In this document: positions 49,570 through 57,201 of the stretch, piece by piece
Numbering within the stretch: position 1 is the first letter of the stretch
How the letters are laid out: each line of letters starts with the position of its first letter
Source of the DNA: Streptomyces sp. NBC_01314
Lineage (GTDB): Bacteria > Actinomycetota > Actinomycetes > Streptomycetales > Streptomycetaceae
Direction of reading: 5' to 3'
Assembly: GCF_041435215.1 (NCBI RefSeq)
Contig: NZ_CP108394.1
Coordinates: forward strand, 6,572,001 to 6,636,000
DNA: 64,000 bases
Position numbers and translations under genes: made by a program
Notes under the pieces: model-generated
Database searches by the model: none
Seen by the model: only the letters and a program-made list of their open reading frames with translations
What the model was told of the DNA's origin: nothing

Positions 49570-50094
49570 GTGGCAAGGTTATCGGAGAGACTGTGGCAGG
49601 CATTTCTGAGATTCGACCGGAGTCTCGGTGGTGCGCAACCGCCCCCGAAGGCGCAGGTGTTCGTGGCCCGGCATCCGGTGAGGGCCGGAGTGGTCTTCGG
49701 CGCACTGTGGGGAGGCCTGACCGTGTGGGCCCTGGCCGCGTTTCATGATCCGGTGCGACTGCTCCAGGCGGTTTCGATCGGTCTGTGCGGAGGCCTGTTC
49801 GTCTGGCTCGGCTGCCGCCTCGAACGCCGCCGCCAGGCCCACTACGCGCAAAACGGAGGCTTCCGCCGGGACCTTCCCGCGCCACCCGTCCAGGGCAACG
49901 CAAGGCCCGTGTGGTTCGAAGGCATGGTCTGGCTCAGCCACTGGGCCGTCTACACGGTGCTCTTCTGGCTCGTCGGCCGACTGAGGAACCCGCCCTTCGA
50001 CTGGGTCCAGAGCGCGTTCCTCGCCGGATTCCTCATCGTTCTGAGCTCGGCCGTACGCCTGATCAAGGAGCGCCGCCGCCGACGCGGCCGTTGA
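49570..50094 (+). CDS. Four-helix membrane protein, unknown function
   Basis: The 174-residue protein has two hydrophobic hairpins: VRAGVVFGALWGGLTVWALAA with LLQAVSIGLCGGLFVWLGCRL, then WLSHWAVYTVLFWLVGRL with QSAFLAGFLIVLSSAVRLI. A basic tail (KERRRRRGR) and an amphipathic N-terminus (ARLSERLWQAFLRFDRS) flank them. GTG at 49570 follows GGGGGAGG; the upstream extension overlaps the truncated minus-strand gene and is not needed. No family recognised. Confidence 0.75.
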   Translation: MARLSERLWQAFLRFDRSLGGAQPPPKAQVFVARHPVRAGVVFGALWGGLTVWALAAFHDPVRLLQAVSIGLCGGLFVWLGCRLERRRQAHYAQNGGFRRDLPAPPVQGNARPVWFEGMVWLSHWAVYTVLFWLVGRLRNPPFDWVQSAFLAGFLIVLSSAVRLIKERRRRRGR

Positions 50095-50114
50095 CCACCG
50101 GGACCGGGACCGGG

Positions 50115-50520
50115 TCACTCCCTGGCGTCGGGCACGTCATCGTCGAACACCTCGGTGACGGAGGTGGCCGTGATCGCGCGGGTGAACCAGCGGTTGAGGG
50201 TGTCGAGGTCGTGGCAGGACGCGATGTGGTCGCGATCGGCGTCGGACACGTGCACGTCGCGATGGTCGAGGAGCAGGAGGACGTCCTCGATCTTTGCCTC
50301 GGCCAGCCCCTTGGCCACGCCCTGTGCGACCCCCTGTGCGAGGCCCTGTGCGACGCCCTGCGCCCTGCCCTCCGCCCGGATTTCCTCGGAGATCGGCGAC
50401 GTGAAGAACGAGAGGTCGGTCATGAGGTCCCTCCAGGTAGCGGCGGCCGAGGTTTCTCCCAGCCCCTGAGATGTCAGTTCTACGAAGATCGTCGCGGTGT
50501 TGGGATCGCGGGCTTCGAGG
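50115..50520 (-). pseudogene. C-terminal fragment of an Rpn/PD-(D/E)XK-type protein
   Basis: The frame from about 50520 (PLKGLEARDPNTATIFVELT) through TWRDLMTDLSFFTSPISEEI to the stop shows the tail of recombination-promoting-nuclease-like or transposase-like proteins. It has a repetitive AQGVAQGLAQGVAQGVAKGL helix and a C-terminal ILDHR-type domain (DVLLLLDHRDVHVSDADRDHIASC). The catalytic N-terminal domain is missing. The internal ATG at 50423 gives a 102-residue ORF that might still be expressed. A possible insertion-sequence end abuts the break. Confidence 0.6.
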
Positions 50521-50534
50521 CCCTTCAGCGGGAT

Positions 50535-50720
50535 CTGGCGCGGAACCCCGGGCGTTCACGCCCGGGAGGAAGCGCTTCTTGATGCTGCTCTGACCCGCGC
50601 GGGTGCACGGGTCTGCGCTGTTGACCTGAGCCGACTCAGACGGGTCGTTTCTGGTTCTCGACACTCGTGGTGCTGTCGGCCGTACGGTGACGGCGGGCCG
50701 AGGCGCCTGACAAGGTGCCC
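50535..50720 (-). mobile_element. Possible relic of an IS200/IS605-type (tnpB) end
   Basis: The hairpin CCCGGGCG-TTCA-CGCCCGGG at 50547-50566 is of the subterminal type used by IS200/IS605 elements. Beside it a minus-strand frame reads TVRPTAPRVSRTRNDPSESA and CTRAGQSSIKKRFLPGVNAR, similar in flavour to the C-terminal tail of actinobacterial TnpB. No intact tnpA or tnpB remains. The rest of 50721-50808 is the upstream region of the dioxygenase gene. Confidence 0.35.
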
Positions 50721-50808
50721 ATGGCAGACACCTGGGAATCACACAGCTACCGCTCATAGCATCCGGGCATTCCATGACGGGAACATTCGGAAAGCGCGGT
50801 TCGGCATC

Positions 50809-51684
50809 ATGAGCACAGCGAGCAACAGCGGCAGCAGCGGCCACAGCCACGGGCACGACCACCACCACGACGACGAGTTCGACAGAGGGCTCTCCCACGA
50901 CCTCCCCGTGTTCGCCCGCCGCCGCATGATCAGACTGCTGGCCGGCGCGAGCATGGTCCCGCTGGTGGCGGCGTGTTCCACGGACGACTCCGGCAGCAGC
51001 GCCGCAGCGGACTCGTCATCCTCAGGTTCGTCCTCGTCCGGCACCTCCGGCTCGGACTGCGAGGTCATCCCGACCGAGACGGCCGGCCCGTACCCCGGTG
51101 ACGGCTCGAACGGCCCGAACGTCCTCAAGGAGAGTGGTGTCGTCCGGCGCGACATCACGAAGAGCTTCGGCTCGTCCAGTGGTGTCGCCGAAGGCATCCC
51201 GCTGACGATCACGCTGACGGTCGTCGACCAGGCCTCCGGCTGCGACACCCCGAAGGAGGGCGCCGCCGTCTACCTGTGGCACTGCGACCGGGAGGGCAGG
51301 TACTCCCTCTACTCCGACGGTGTCACCGAGGAGAACTACCTGCGAGGCGTCCAGGAGACCGACGACAAGGGCCAGGTCACCTTCACGTCGATCTTCCCCG
51401 CCTGCTACACGGGCCGCTGGCCGCACATCCACTTCGAGGTGTACGGCAGCCTGGACGACGCCACCGCCGCCCAGGACATCGCCGCCACCTCGCAGCTCGC
51501 GTTCCCCAAGGACGTCTGCGACACCGTGTACGCGACGGACGGGTACAGCCAGAGCGTGCAGAACCTCAGCCAGCTCTCCCTGGAGAGCGACATGATCTTC
51601 AGTGACGGCTACGACCAGCAGCTCGCCACCCTCAAGGGCAGCACCGACAAGGGCTACACGGCCACCCTCACCGTCCCGGTGTGA
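50809..51684 (+). CDS. Secreted intradiol ring-cleavage dioxygenase-like lipoprotein
   Basis: The 291-residue protein starts with a His/Asp-rich segment (SGHSHGHDHHHDDEFD), then a Tat-like signal (RRRMIRLLAGASMVPLVAAC, lipobox VAAC), then a Ser/Gly linker. The intradiol domain shows TETAGPYPGDGS, GAAVYLWHCDREGRYSLYSDG and GRWPHIHFEVYG, containing the Tyr and His residues expected as Fe(III) ligands. It would cleave catechol-type compounds outside the cell. ATG 50809 is the first start giving a sensible signal peptide; its ribosome site is weak. Confidence 0.88.
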   Translation: MSTASNSGSSGHSHGHDHHHDDEFDRGLSHDLPVFARRRMIRLLAGASMVPLVAACSTDDSGSSAAADSSSSGSSSSGTSGSDCEVIPTETAGPYPGDGSNGPNVLKESGVVRRDITKSFGSSSGVAEGIPLTITLTVVDQASGCDTPKEGAAVYLWHCDREGRYSLYSDGVTEENYLRGVQETDDKGQVTFTSIFPACYTGRWPHIHFEVYGSLDDATAAQDIAATSQLAFPKDVCDTVYATDGYSQSVQNLSQLSLESDMIFSDGYDQQLATLKGSTDKGYTATLTVPV

Positions 51685-51710
51685 CCCGGAAGAGCACCGG
51701 AGCCCCCGTA

Positions 51711-52391
51711 TCAGCCGAGGTGCGCCGTGTCCCCACCGCGCCTGCCGCAGCCGTCCCCCGTCGCTCTCCCATTGCGAGACCGAGGCGTTGGGGACGGGTG
51801 GCAGCCGGTCGGGGGACGTCGTGCCGAGACCCGCGCACACGAGGCGTACGGCGACGGCGATCGCGTCATGGGCGATCAGCAGCACCCGCCGGCCGGGGGC
51901 GGCCCGGTCCAGCTCGTCGACGAAGTCCCGTACCCGCAGCACCACATCGGTCAGCGCCTCCCCACCCGGCGGATGCATCTCGAAGATCCCCATCTCCCGG
52001 TCCCGCAGCCGCTCGTCGACGAGCAGCGGAGGCGGGGCCACGCGCGGATGCCGGCCATCGACTCCCAGGTCTGCCGGGCCCGTACGTACGGCGAACAGAC
52101 CACCAGCTCCGGCCCCTGGTCGCCGGCGATCCCGGCCAGCCACCCGCCCAGCGCCCCGGCCTGCGCACGGCCCAGGTCGGACAGGGGAACGTCCGCGCCC
52201 CGGCCCGGCAACGGCACGGCCGACCCCGTCCGCTCGGCCTCGGCGGACGCGGCGTTCGCGGTGCTCTGGCCGTGCCGGATCACCCACAACGAGGCGAGCG
52301 TGTACGGCGGCGCGATCCCCTCACCGGGCGCCGGCGCGGTCGTGATCGCGGTGTCGGTGTCGATATCGGTGTCGTCCATCGGCGCTGTCAT
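51711..52391 (-). pseudogene. Histidine phosphatase (phosphoglycerate mutase-like), two frameshifts
   Basis: The N-terminal part has LWVIRHGQSTAN (RHG nucleophile motif) and VVCSPYVRARQTWESMAG in one frame. From near 52045 the homology shifts frame to PPPLLVDERLRDREMGIFEM, ELDRAAPGRRVLLIAHDAIA (second catalytic His) and VPNASVSQWESDGG. Near 51735 a second one-base deletion moves the ending (TAHLG, stop at 51711-51713) to the third frame. FEMHPPGGEALTD also looks shortened internally compared with typical relatives. The gene is broken. Confidence 0.85.
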
Positions 52392-52456
52392 GCGTCCCCA
52401 GGCTCGTCAGCGCCCCCCGGCTCCACGCCGCCATCCCTACCCCCCGACCCCCGTCG

Positions 52457-52801
52457 TCAGTGCGCGACCGGCACAGCCGTGTACGTCCGCCGCAGGAAGC
52501 GGATCAGGGCCTTCGTGTCGAACTGCAGCACCGCCACCTCCTGGGCGGAGTGGAACTCCATGACGGCCTGGACGCGGCCGCAGGGCCAGATGCTCACGGG
52601 ACCGGAGCTGGTGGGGGTGCGCAGGCCTCGTTCGAGGAGGTCGCGGGGGAAGGTCCACTCGTCGGAGCCGGGGAGGCGTACGCGGACGGCGGTGGCGTCG
52701 GCGTCGGGGTCGTAGCGCAGGACGACCGGCACGGTGTCCCGGTCCTCGGGGGAGTCCGTGACGACATGGGCCCGAGCGTACTGCTCGACGGTGACAGACA
52801 T
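52457..52801 (-). CDS. SsgA-like sporulation/cell-division protein
   Basis: The 114-residue protein is a member of the actinomycete SsgA/SsgB family, which guides septum placement and spore-wall processes. Family features: VPVVLRYDPDADATAVRVRLPGSDEWTFPRDLLERGLRTPTSSGPVSIWPC and a C-terminal ALIRFLRRTYTAVPV. ATG at 52801 follows GAGGAG; the longer frame from 52828 is not favoured. It is shorter at the C-terminus than SsgA or SsgB. Which SALP this is cannot be decided, though ssgE is possible from gene context. Confidence 0.9.
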   Translation of the reverse strand: MSVTVEQYARAHVVTDSPEDRDTVPVVLRYDPDADATAVRVRLPGSDEWTFPRDLLERGLRTPTSSGPVSIWPCGRVQAVMEFHSAQEVAVLQFDTKALIRFLRRTYTAVPVAH

Positions 52802-53164
52802 CGGGCTGCTCCTCACGCTGAGTGACACAAGCAGAAACTGTCAATCCGCTGTCCACTGCCCCTCCAATGTCGCATATTTTCCGCCCCGCGCCCCCCGCAA
52901 GCCTCCGCAAGCCCCCGCAAGCCCCGCGAGAGCGCCGGAAGGCCGCTGCGAGCACGCGGGGCGGTGACGGGTGCGAGGGGTGTCCGTCCCCGCGTTCGGC
53001 GAGCCGTTCGCTAATCAATCCCTCATCGCTCTTGCAAGAGACTCGCAATAGGGCTCTATCATCGTAAGGTTCCAGCCACTCCAGCCATCCGCAGACCGCC
53101 CGTTGCCCGCCAGTGTGTCCGCACCCGGTGCCCGGCCCCCGTACACAGGAGAGCGAGCCCTCGT
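52802..53164. promoter_or_regulatory. Divergent region ssg / cbiM with CGCAAGCCCC repeats
   Basis: Between the divergent genes lie three imperfect CGCAAGCCCC units (52889-52930) and, near cbiM, the Nur-type box and a TATCAT -10-like hexamer (53057-53062). No riboswitch-like conserved B12-box core was recognised. No ORF supported. Confidence 0.5.
53032..53048 (+). promoter_or_regulatory. Nur-type box (nickel-responsive operator)
   Basis: TTGCAA-GAGAC-TCGCAA matches the Streptomyces Nur consensus tTGCaa-N5-ttGCAA with one mismatch. It overlaps the likely -35 region of the cbiMQO promoter. Nur is the nickel-sensing Fur homologue that represses nickel uptake genes. Confidence 0.72.
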
Positions 53165-54265
53165 ATGCACGTCCCCGACGGATTCATCAACGCCCCCGTC
53201 TCGACGGTCGCCGGAGTCGTCGCCGCCGGTGCGGTCGCCGTGAGCCTCCGCGGCGCCCGGCGTGAGCAGGGGGGCACCTCCCGCGCGAGCGAAGCCGAGC
53301 GTGGGGGAGAGCGGACGGCGCCACTCGCCGGGCTCGTCGCCGCGTTCATCTTCGCCGTGCAGATGCTGAACTTCCCGGTCGCGGCCGGGACCAGCGGACA
53401 TCTGCTCGGAGGCGCCCTGGCCGCGATACTCGTCGGCCCCTTCACCGGGATCCTGTGCGTGTCCGTGGTGCTGCTGATGCAGGGCATCCTCTTCGCCGAC
53501 GGCGGCCTCACCGCCCTCGGTGTGAACATCACCGTCATGGCGGTCGTCACCTCCGTCGTCGCCTACGCCGTCTTCCGCGGGCTCGTGAAGGTGCTGCCCA
53601 GGAAGCGCCGCTCGGTCACCGTCTCCGCCTTCGTCGCCGCACTGATCTCCGTGCCCGCCGCGGCCGCCGCCTTCACGCTCGTCTACGCGATCGGCGGCAC
53701 CACGGACGTGCCGATCGGCTCGGTCCTCACCGCCATGGTCGGCGTCCACGTCCTCATCGGCATCGGTGAGGCCGCGATCACCGCCGCCACGGTCGGCGCC
53801 GTCATCGCCGTACGCCCCGATCTCGTACACGGCGCCCGGGGCCTGACCGCCCCGCTGAAGCTGCGTGTCAACGGCGAGCTGGTCGACGCGCCCGCCGCCG
53901 AGCCGACGCCCGCCCCGGTCGCCGCCCGCTCCACCCGCAGGCTTCTCCTCGCCGGCCTCGGCACCTCCCTCCTCCTCGCCGGTGTCGTCAGCTTCTACGC
54001 GTCCGCCAGCCCCGACGGTCTGGAGAAGGTCGCCGCCGACAAGGGCATCGACGCCAAGGCCGAGGACCACGCCGCCGCCGACTCCCCGCTCGCCGACTAC
54101 GGTGTCGAGGGCCTCACCGACGCCCGGCTCTCAGGCGGTCTCGCGGGCGTGATCGGGGTCGGCGTGACGGTCGTCGCGGGTACGGGCATCTTCTGGGCCG
54201 TACGCAGGCGGCGGACCGGCGAGGGCGACCCCACGTCCCCCACCTCCGTGCCCGAGAACGCCTGA
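53165..54265 (+). CDS. cbiM: Ni/Co ECF transporter substrate-binding component CbiM/NikM with PDGLE domain
   Basis: The 366-residue membrane protein begins MHVPDGFINAPVSTVAG; the N-terminal Met-His chelates Ni/Co in the family. The CbiM domain spans about 1-235 (LNFPVAAGTSGHLLGGALAAILVGP; GGLTALGVNITVM). A fused NikN/PDGLE region follows (SFYASASPDGLEKVAADKGI; ADYGVEGL). Residues about 35-49 (QGGTSRASEAERGGE) are encoded by the dispersed repeat, within a loop. ATG 53165 follows CAGGAGAG. A Nur-type box upstream points to nickel. It heads cbiM-cbiQ-cbiO. Confidence 0.93.
   Translation: MHVPDGFINAPVSTVAGVVAAGAVAVSLRGARREQGGTSRASEAERGGERTAPLAGLVAAFIFAVQMLNFPVAAGTSGHLLGGALAAILVGPFTGILCVSVVLLMQGILFADGGLTALGVNITVMAVVTSVVAYAVFRGLVKVLPRKRRSVTVSAFVAALISVPAAAAAFTLVYAIGGTTDVPIGSVLTAMVGVHVLIGIGEAAITAATVGAVIAVRPDLVHGARGLTAPLKLRVNGELVDAPAAEPTPAPVAARSTRRLLLAGLGTSLLLAGVVSFYASASPDGLEKVAADKGIDAKAEDHAAADSPLADYGVEGLTDARLSGGLAGVIGVGVTVVAGTGIFWAVRRRRTGEGDPTSPTSVPENA
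53268..53310 (+). repeat. Dispersed repeat (third copy), inside cbiM
   Basis: The stretch containing GAGCGAAGCCGAGCGTGGGG is the counterpart of elements at 5330-5373 and 33756-33796. It is in frame and encodes an extra hydrophilic loop. Confidence 0.75.
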
Positions 54266-54266
54266 C

Positions 54267-55028
54267 ATGGGCGCCGGCCACGCCCACAAGCTCTACCGGC
54301 ACGCGCACTCGCCCGTGCACGCCCTGCCGCCGCACACCAAACTCGCGGCCGTCTTCGCCTTCGTGGTCGTCGTGGTGTCGACGCCGCGGGAGGCGATGTG
54401 GGCGTTCGGGCTGTACGCCGCGTTGCTCGGCGTGGTCGCGTACACGGCCCGCGTACCCGCCGGTTTCCTGCTCCGGCGGCTGCTGATCGAGATCCCGTTC
54501 GTCGCGTTCGCCGTGCTGATGCCGTTCGTGGCGCAGGGCGAGCGCGTCGAGGTCCTCGGCATGTCGCTGAGCGTCAGCGGGCTGTGGGGCGCCTGGAACG
54601 TCCTCGCCAAGGGGACACTGGGCGTCGCCGCCTCCGTCCTCCTCGCGTCCACCACCGAACTCCGCGAACTCCTCCTCGGACTCCAGCGCCTCAGACTGCC
54701 GCCGCTGCTCGTCCAGATCGCGTCCTTCATGATCCGCTACGGGGACGTGATCACCGATGAGATGCGGCGGATGCGGATCGCGCGCGAGTCACGAGGGTTC
54801 GAGGCGAGCGGCGTCCGGCACTGGGGAGTGCTCGCCAAAACGGCCGGGGCCCTGTTCATCCGCTCCTACGAGCGTGGCGAGCGGGTCCATCTGGCCATGA
54901 TCAGCCGGGGGTACGCGGGCACCATGCCCGTCATCGACGAAGTGACCGCGTCCCGGGCACAGTGGTCGTACGCATTCGCGCTTCCGGGCGCGGCCCTCGT
55001 CGTCTGTCTGCTGGGATGGAGCCTTTGA
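54267..55028 (+). CDS. cbiQ: ECF transporter transmembrane component CbiQ
   Basis: The 253-residue T-component has five or six helices and the coupling motif RMRIARESRGFEASGVRHWG (family A-R-G motif, contacts the ATPase), plus RSYERGERVHLAMISRGYAGTMP near the C-terminus. It starts one base after the cbiM stop and overlaps cbiO by 13 bases, so the three genes form one operon. It transmits ATP-driven movement to CbiM for Ni/Co uptake. Confidence 0.93.
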   Translation: MGAGHAHKLYRHAHSPVHALPPHTKLAAVFAFVVVVVSTPREAMWAFGLYAALLGVVAYTARVPAGFLLRRLLIEIPFVAFAVLMPFVAQGERVEVLGMSLSVSGLWGAWNVLAKGTLGVAASVLLASTTELRELLLGLQRLRLPPLLVQIASFMIRYGDVITDEMRRMRIARESRGFEASGVRHWGVLAKTAGALFIRSYERGERVHLAMISRGYAGTMPVIDEVTASRAQWSYAFALPGAALVVCLLGWSL

Positions 55029-55816
55029 CCGCGTCCGAAAGCCTCGCGCCCCCGTCCGAAGGCCTCGTGCCCCCGTCCCTCGAAGTCGCAGGGCTCGCCT
55101 TCGCCTACCCCGACGGCCATCAGGCCCTCTTCGGCGTCGACCTCACCGTCGGGCGAGGGGAGAGGGTCGCGCTGCTCGGGCCGAACGGGGCCGGCAAGAC
55201 GACTCTCGTCCTGCACCTGAACGGCATCCTCACCGGGGGCGCCGGCACGGTGACCGTCGCCGGGATGCCTGTCGGCAAGCGGCACATGGCCGAGATCCGG
55301 CGGAAGGTCGGCATCGTCTTCCAGGACCCCGACGACCAGCTGTTCATGCCGACCGTGCGGGAGGACGTGGCCTTCGGGCCCGCCGCGGCGGGGATGAAGG
55401 GCGCCGAGCTGGAGGCCCGGGTGGACCGGGCCCTCGAACAGGTCGGCATGGCGGAGTTCAAGGAACGGCCACCGCACCACCTCTCCTTCGGGCAGCGGCG
55501 CCGGGTGGCCGTCGCCACCGTCCTCGCGATGGAGCCCGAGATCCTCGTCCTCGACGAGCCGTCCTCCAATCTCGACCCCGCCTCGCGCCGCGAACTCGCC
55601 GACATCCTGCGGTCGTTGGACGTCACCGTCCTCATGGTCACGCACGACCTGCCGTACGCCCTCGAACTGTGCCCGCGCGCGCTGATCCTCAGCGAGGGGG
55701 TCATCGCGGCGGACGGTCCGACCGGGGAGCTGCTGGTCGACGACGAGTTGATGCGGGCCCATCGCCTCGAACTTCCGTTTGGGTTCGACCCGGGCTCGGT
55801 CGCGTCTCGTCGATGA
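55016..55816 (+). CDS. cbiO: ECF transporter ATP-binding component CbiO
   Basis: The 266-residue ATPase has Walker A GPNGAGKT, Q-loop VFQDPDDQLFMPTVREDV (typical of metal ECF ATPases), signature LSFGQRRRVA, Walker B ILVLDEPSSNLD and the H-loop THD. ATG 55016 inside the cbiQ end gives a 15-20 residue Pro/Ser leader before LEVAGLAFAYPDGH. It powers uptake by CbiMQ. The stop is followed by a GC-repeat stretch and the ohrR gene. Confidence 0.95.
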   Translation: MEPLTASESLAPPSEGLVPPSLEVAGLAFAYPDGHQALFGVDLTVGRGERVALLGPNGAGKTTLVLHLNGILTGGAGTVTVAGMPVGKRHMAEIRRKVGIVFQDPDDQLFMPTVREDVAFGPAAAGMKGAELEARVDRALEQVGMAEFKERPPHHLSFGQRRRVAVATVLAMEPEILVLDEPSSNLDPASRRELADILRSLDVTVLMVTHDLPYALELCPRALILSEGVIAADGPTGELLVDDELMRAHRLELPFGFDPGSVASRR

Positions 55817-55854
55817 CCGGGTGCGGGTGCGGGTGCTGGTGCGGATGGGGGTCC

Positions 55855-55895
55855 GGTCCGGTGGGGGCCGGTCGCGCGGTTCCCCGCCCACCCGC
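55855..55895. repeat. Dispersed Streptomyces intergenic repeat (copy 3)
   Basis: GGTCGCGCGGTTCCCCGCCC is a diverged copy of the family at 40.43 kb, here between cbiO and ohrR. Confidence 0.55.
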
Positions 55896-55940
55896 GGGCG
55901 AACAAGGTCCCCCGGCAGGGCCACGCGGACATCCGTGACA

Positions 55941-56414
55941 ATGGGGCCCGTGACGAATCATGAGGAACCCGAACGGCACGGTTCGCTGCTCCTCGACGAG
56001 CAGCTGTGCTTCGCGCTGTACGCGGCCCAGCGCGCGGTCACCGCCGCGTACCGTCCGCTGCTCGACGAACTCGGCCTCACCTACCCGCAGTACCTGGTCA
56101 TGCTCTCGCTCTGGGAGCGCGGCGAGACCACCGTCAAGGAACTGGCGGGCGCCCTGCGGCTCGACTACGGCACGGTCTCGCCGCTGCTGAAGCGGCTGGA
56201 GTCGGCCGGCCTGCTGCGCCGGGAGCGGTCGCTGCGGGACGAGCGTTCGGTGCGGATCGCGCTCACCGGGCGCGGCGAGCAGCTCCGCGACCGCGCGGCG
56301 GCCGTCCCCGGCACCCTAGCCTCCGCCACCGGGCTGCACGGCCCCGAGGTGGCCCGGCTGCGTGAGGAACTGTGGCAGCTGACGGCACGGGCGACGAAGG
56401 CGGCGGGCCGTTGA
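55941..56414 (+). CDS. ohrR: OhrR, organic peroxide-sensing MarR regulator
   Basis: The 157-residue repressor carries the OhrR hallmark LLLDEQLCFALYAAQRAVTAAYRPLLDELGLTYPQYLVML, with the reactive N-terminal Cys of QLCFALY. The winged helix includes LAGALRLDYGTVSPLLKRLESAGLLRRERSLRDERSVRIALT. Oxidation of the Cys by organic hydroperoxides releases DNA. GTG at 55950 is an alternative start. It lies directly upstream of ohr, which it should repress. Confidence 0.93.
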   Translation: MGPVTNHEEPERHGSLLLDEQLCFALYAAQRAVTAAYRPLLDELGLTYPQYLVMLSLWERGETTVKELAGALRLDYGTVSPLLKRLESAGLLRRERSLRDERSVRIALTGRGEQLRDRAAAVPGTLASATGLHGPEVARLREELWQLTARATKAAGR

Positions 56415-56472
56415 GCGGGCCGGGCCGACCCGGCGGCCGAACTCCGGCCGACAGTGACCTTGTGTTACCCGT

Positions 56473-56493
56473 GGTTACTACCCCCTGGTAACC
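56473..56493. promoter_or_regulatory. Inverted repeat upstream of ohr (candidate OhrR operator)
   Basis: GGTTAC-N9-GTAACC sits 94-114 bp before the ohr start, in the gap after ohrR. A smaller dyad TACCG-AC-CGGTA follows at about 56502-56513. Assignment to OhrR is inferred. Confidence 0.5.
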
Positions 56494-56586
56494 GCTCTCT
56501 CGTACCGACCGGTACCTTGTGCACGATGTATTCGTGCGCGCCTGTCCTGGGGAGGTCACGCGCTCGTCCTGGGGGAGGCCAAGGGA

Positions 56587-57081
56587 ATGACTGACGACGC
56601 CGCGGTGGAGACCCGTTCCGATACCGGTCCCGGCGCCGGTCCCGATGCTCGTCCGGACACCCGTCCGACGAAGATCATGTACGTCGCCGAGGCCACCGCG
56701 CACGGCGGCCGGGACGGCTACATCACCAGTCAGGACGGCCAGATCGACCTCAAGGTCGCGATGCCGCCGTCGATGGGCGGGGACGGCAACGGCACCAACC
56801 CCGAGCAGTTGTTCGCCGCCGGGTACAGCTCCTGCTTCCACAACGCGCTGGTCCTCGTCGGCCGCCGCGCCGGTTACGACCTGACCGGCTCCACCGTCGC
56901 CGCGAAGGTCGGCATCGGCCCCAACAAGCAGCGCGGCTACGGCCTCGCCGTCGCCCTCAGCGTCTCCCTCCCGATCATCGACCAGGAGATCGCGGCCAAA
57001 CTCGTCGACGCGGCCCACCAGGTCTGCCCGTACTCCAACGCGACCCGCGACAACATCGAGGTCACCATCCTGCTGGGCTGA
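56587..57081 (+). CDS. ohr: Organic hydroperoxide resistance protein Ohr
   Basis: The 164-residue thiol peroxidase of the Ohr/OsmC family reduces organic and fatty-acid hydroperoxides. The Cys pair is in AAGYSSCFHNAL and HQVCPYSNATRDN, with the catalytic Arg in GGRDGYI. The first 25 residues are an extra Asp/Pro-rich leader not found in the core family. ATG 56587 follows GGGGAGG. It pairs with ohrR upstream. Confidence 0.94.
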   Translation: MTDDAAVETRSDTGPGAGPDARPDTRPTKIMYVAEATAHGGRDGYITSQDGQIDLKVAMPPSMGGDGNGTNPEQLFAAGYSSCFHNALVLVGRRAGYDLTGSTVAAKVGIGPNKQRGYGLAVALSVSLPIIDQEIAAKLVDAAHQVCPYSNATRDNIEVTILLG

Positions 57082-57201
57082 GAACGGCCTGGAGGGGGCG
57101 GAGGTGCGCAGGCGCGGAGGCGGCCCCGGGCGGAGGAATCCCGGGCCGTGCGTGTACGTTGCACCGTCGTCGTGGCGAGTGAACGGACAGGGAGCGCCGA
57201 C

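Noticed and set aside
52802..53164. Cobalamin riboswitch upstream of cbiM
   Set aside because: No recognisable B12-box core by eye, and the leader is too short after the Nur box. A covariance search would decide.
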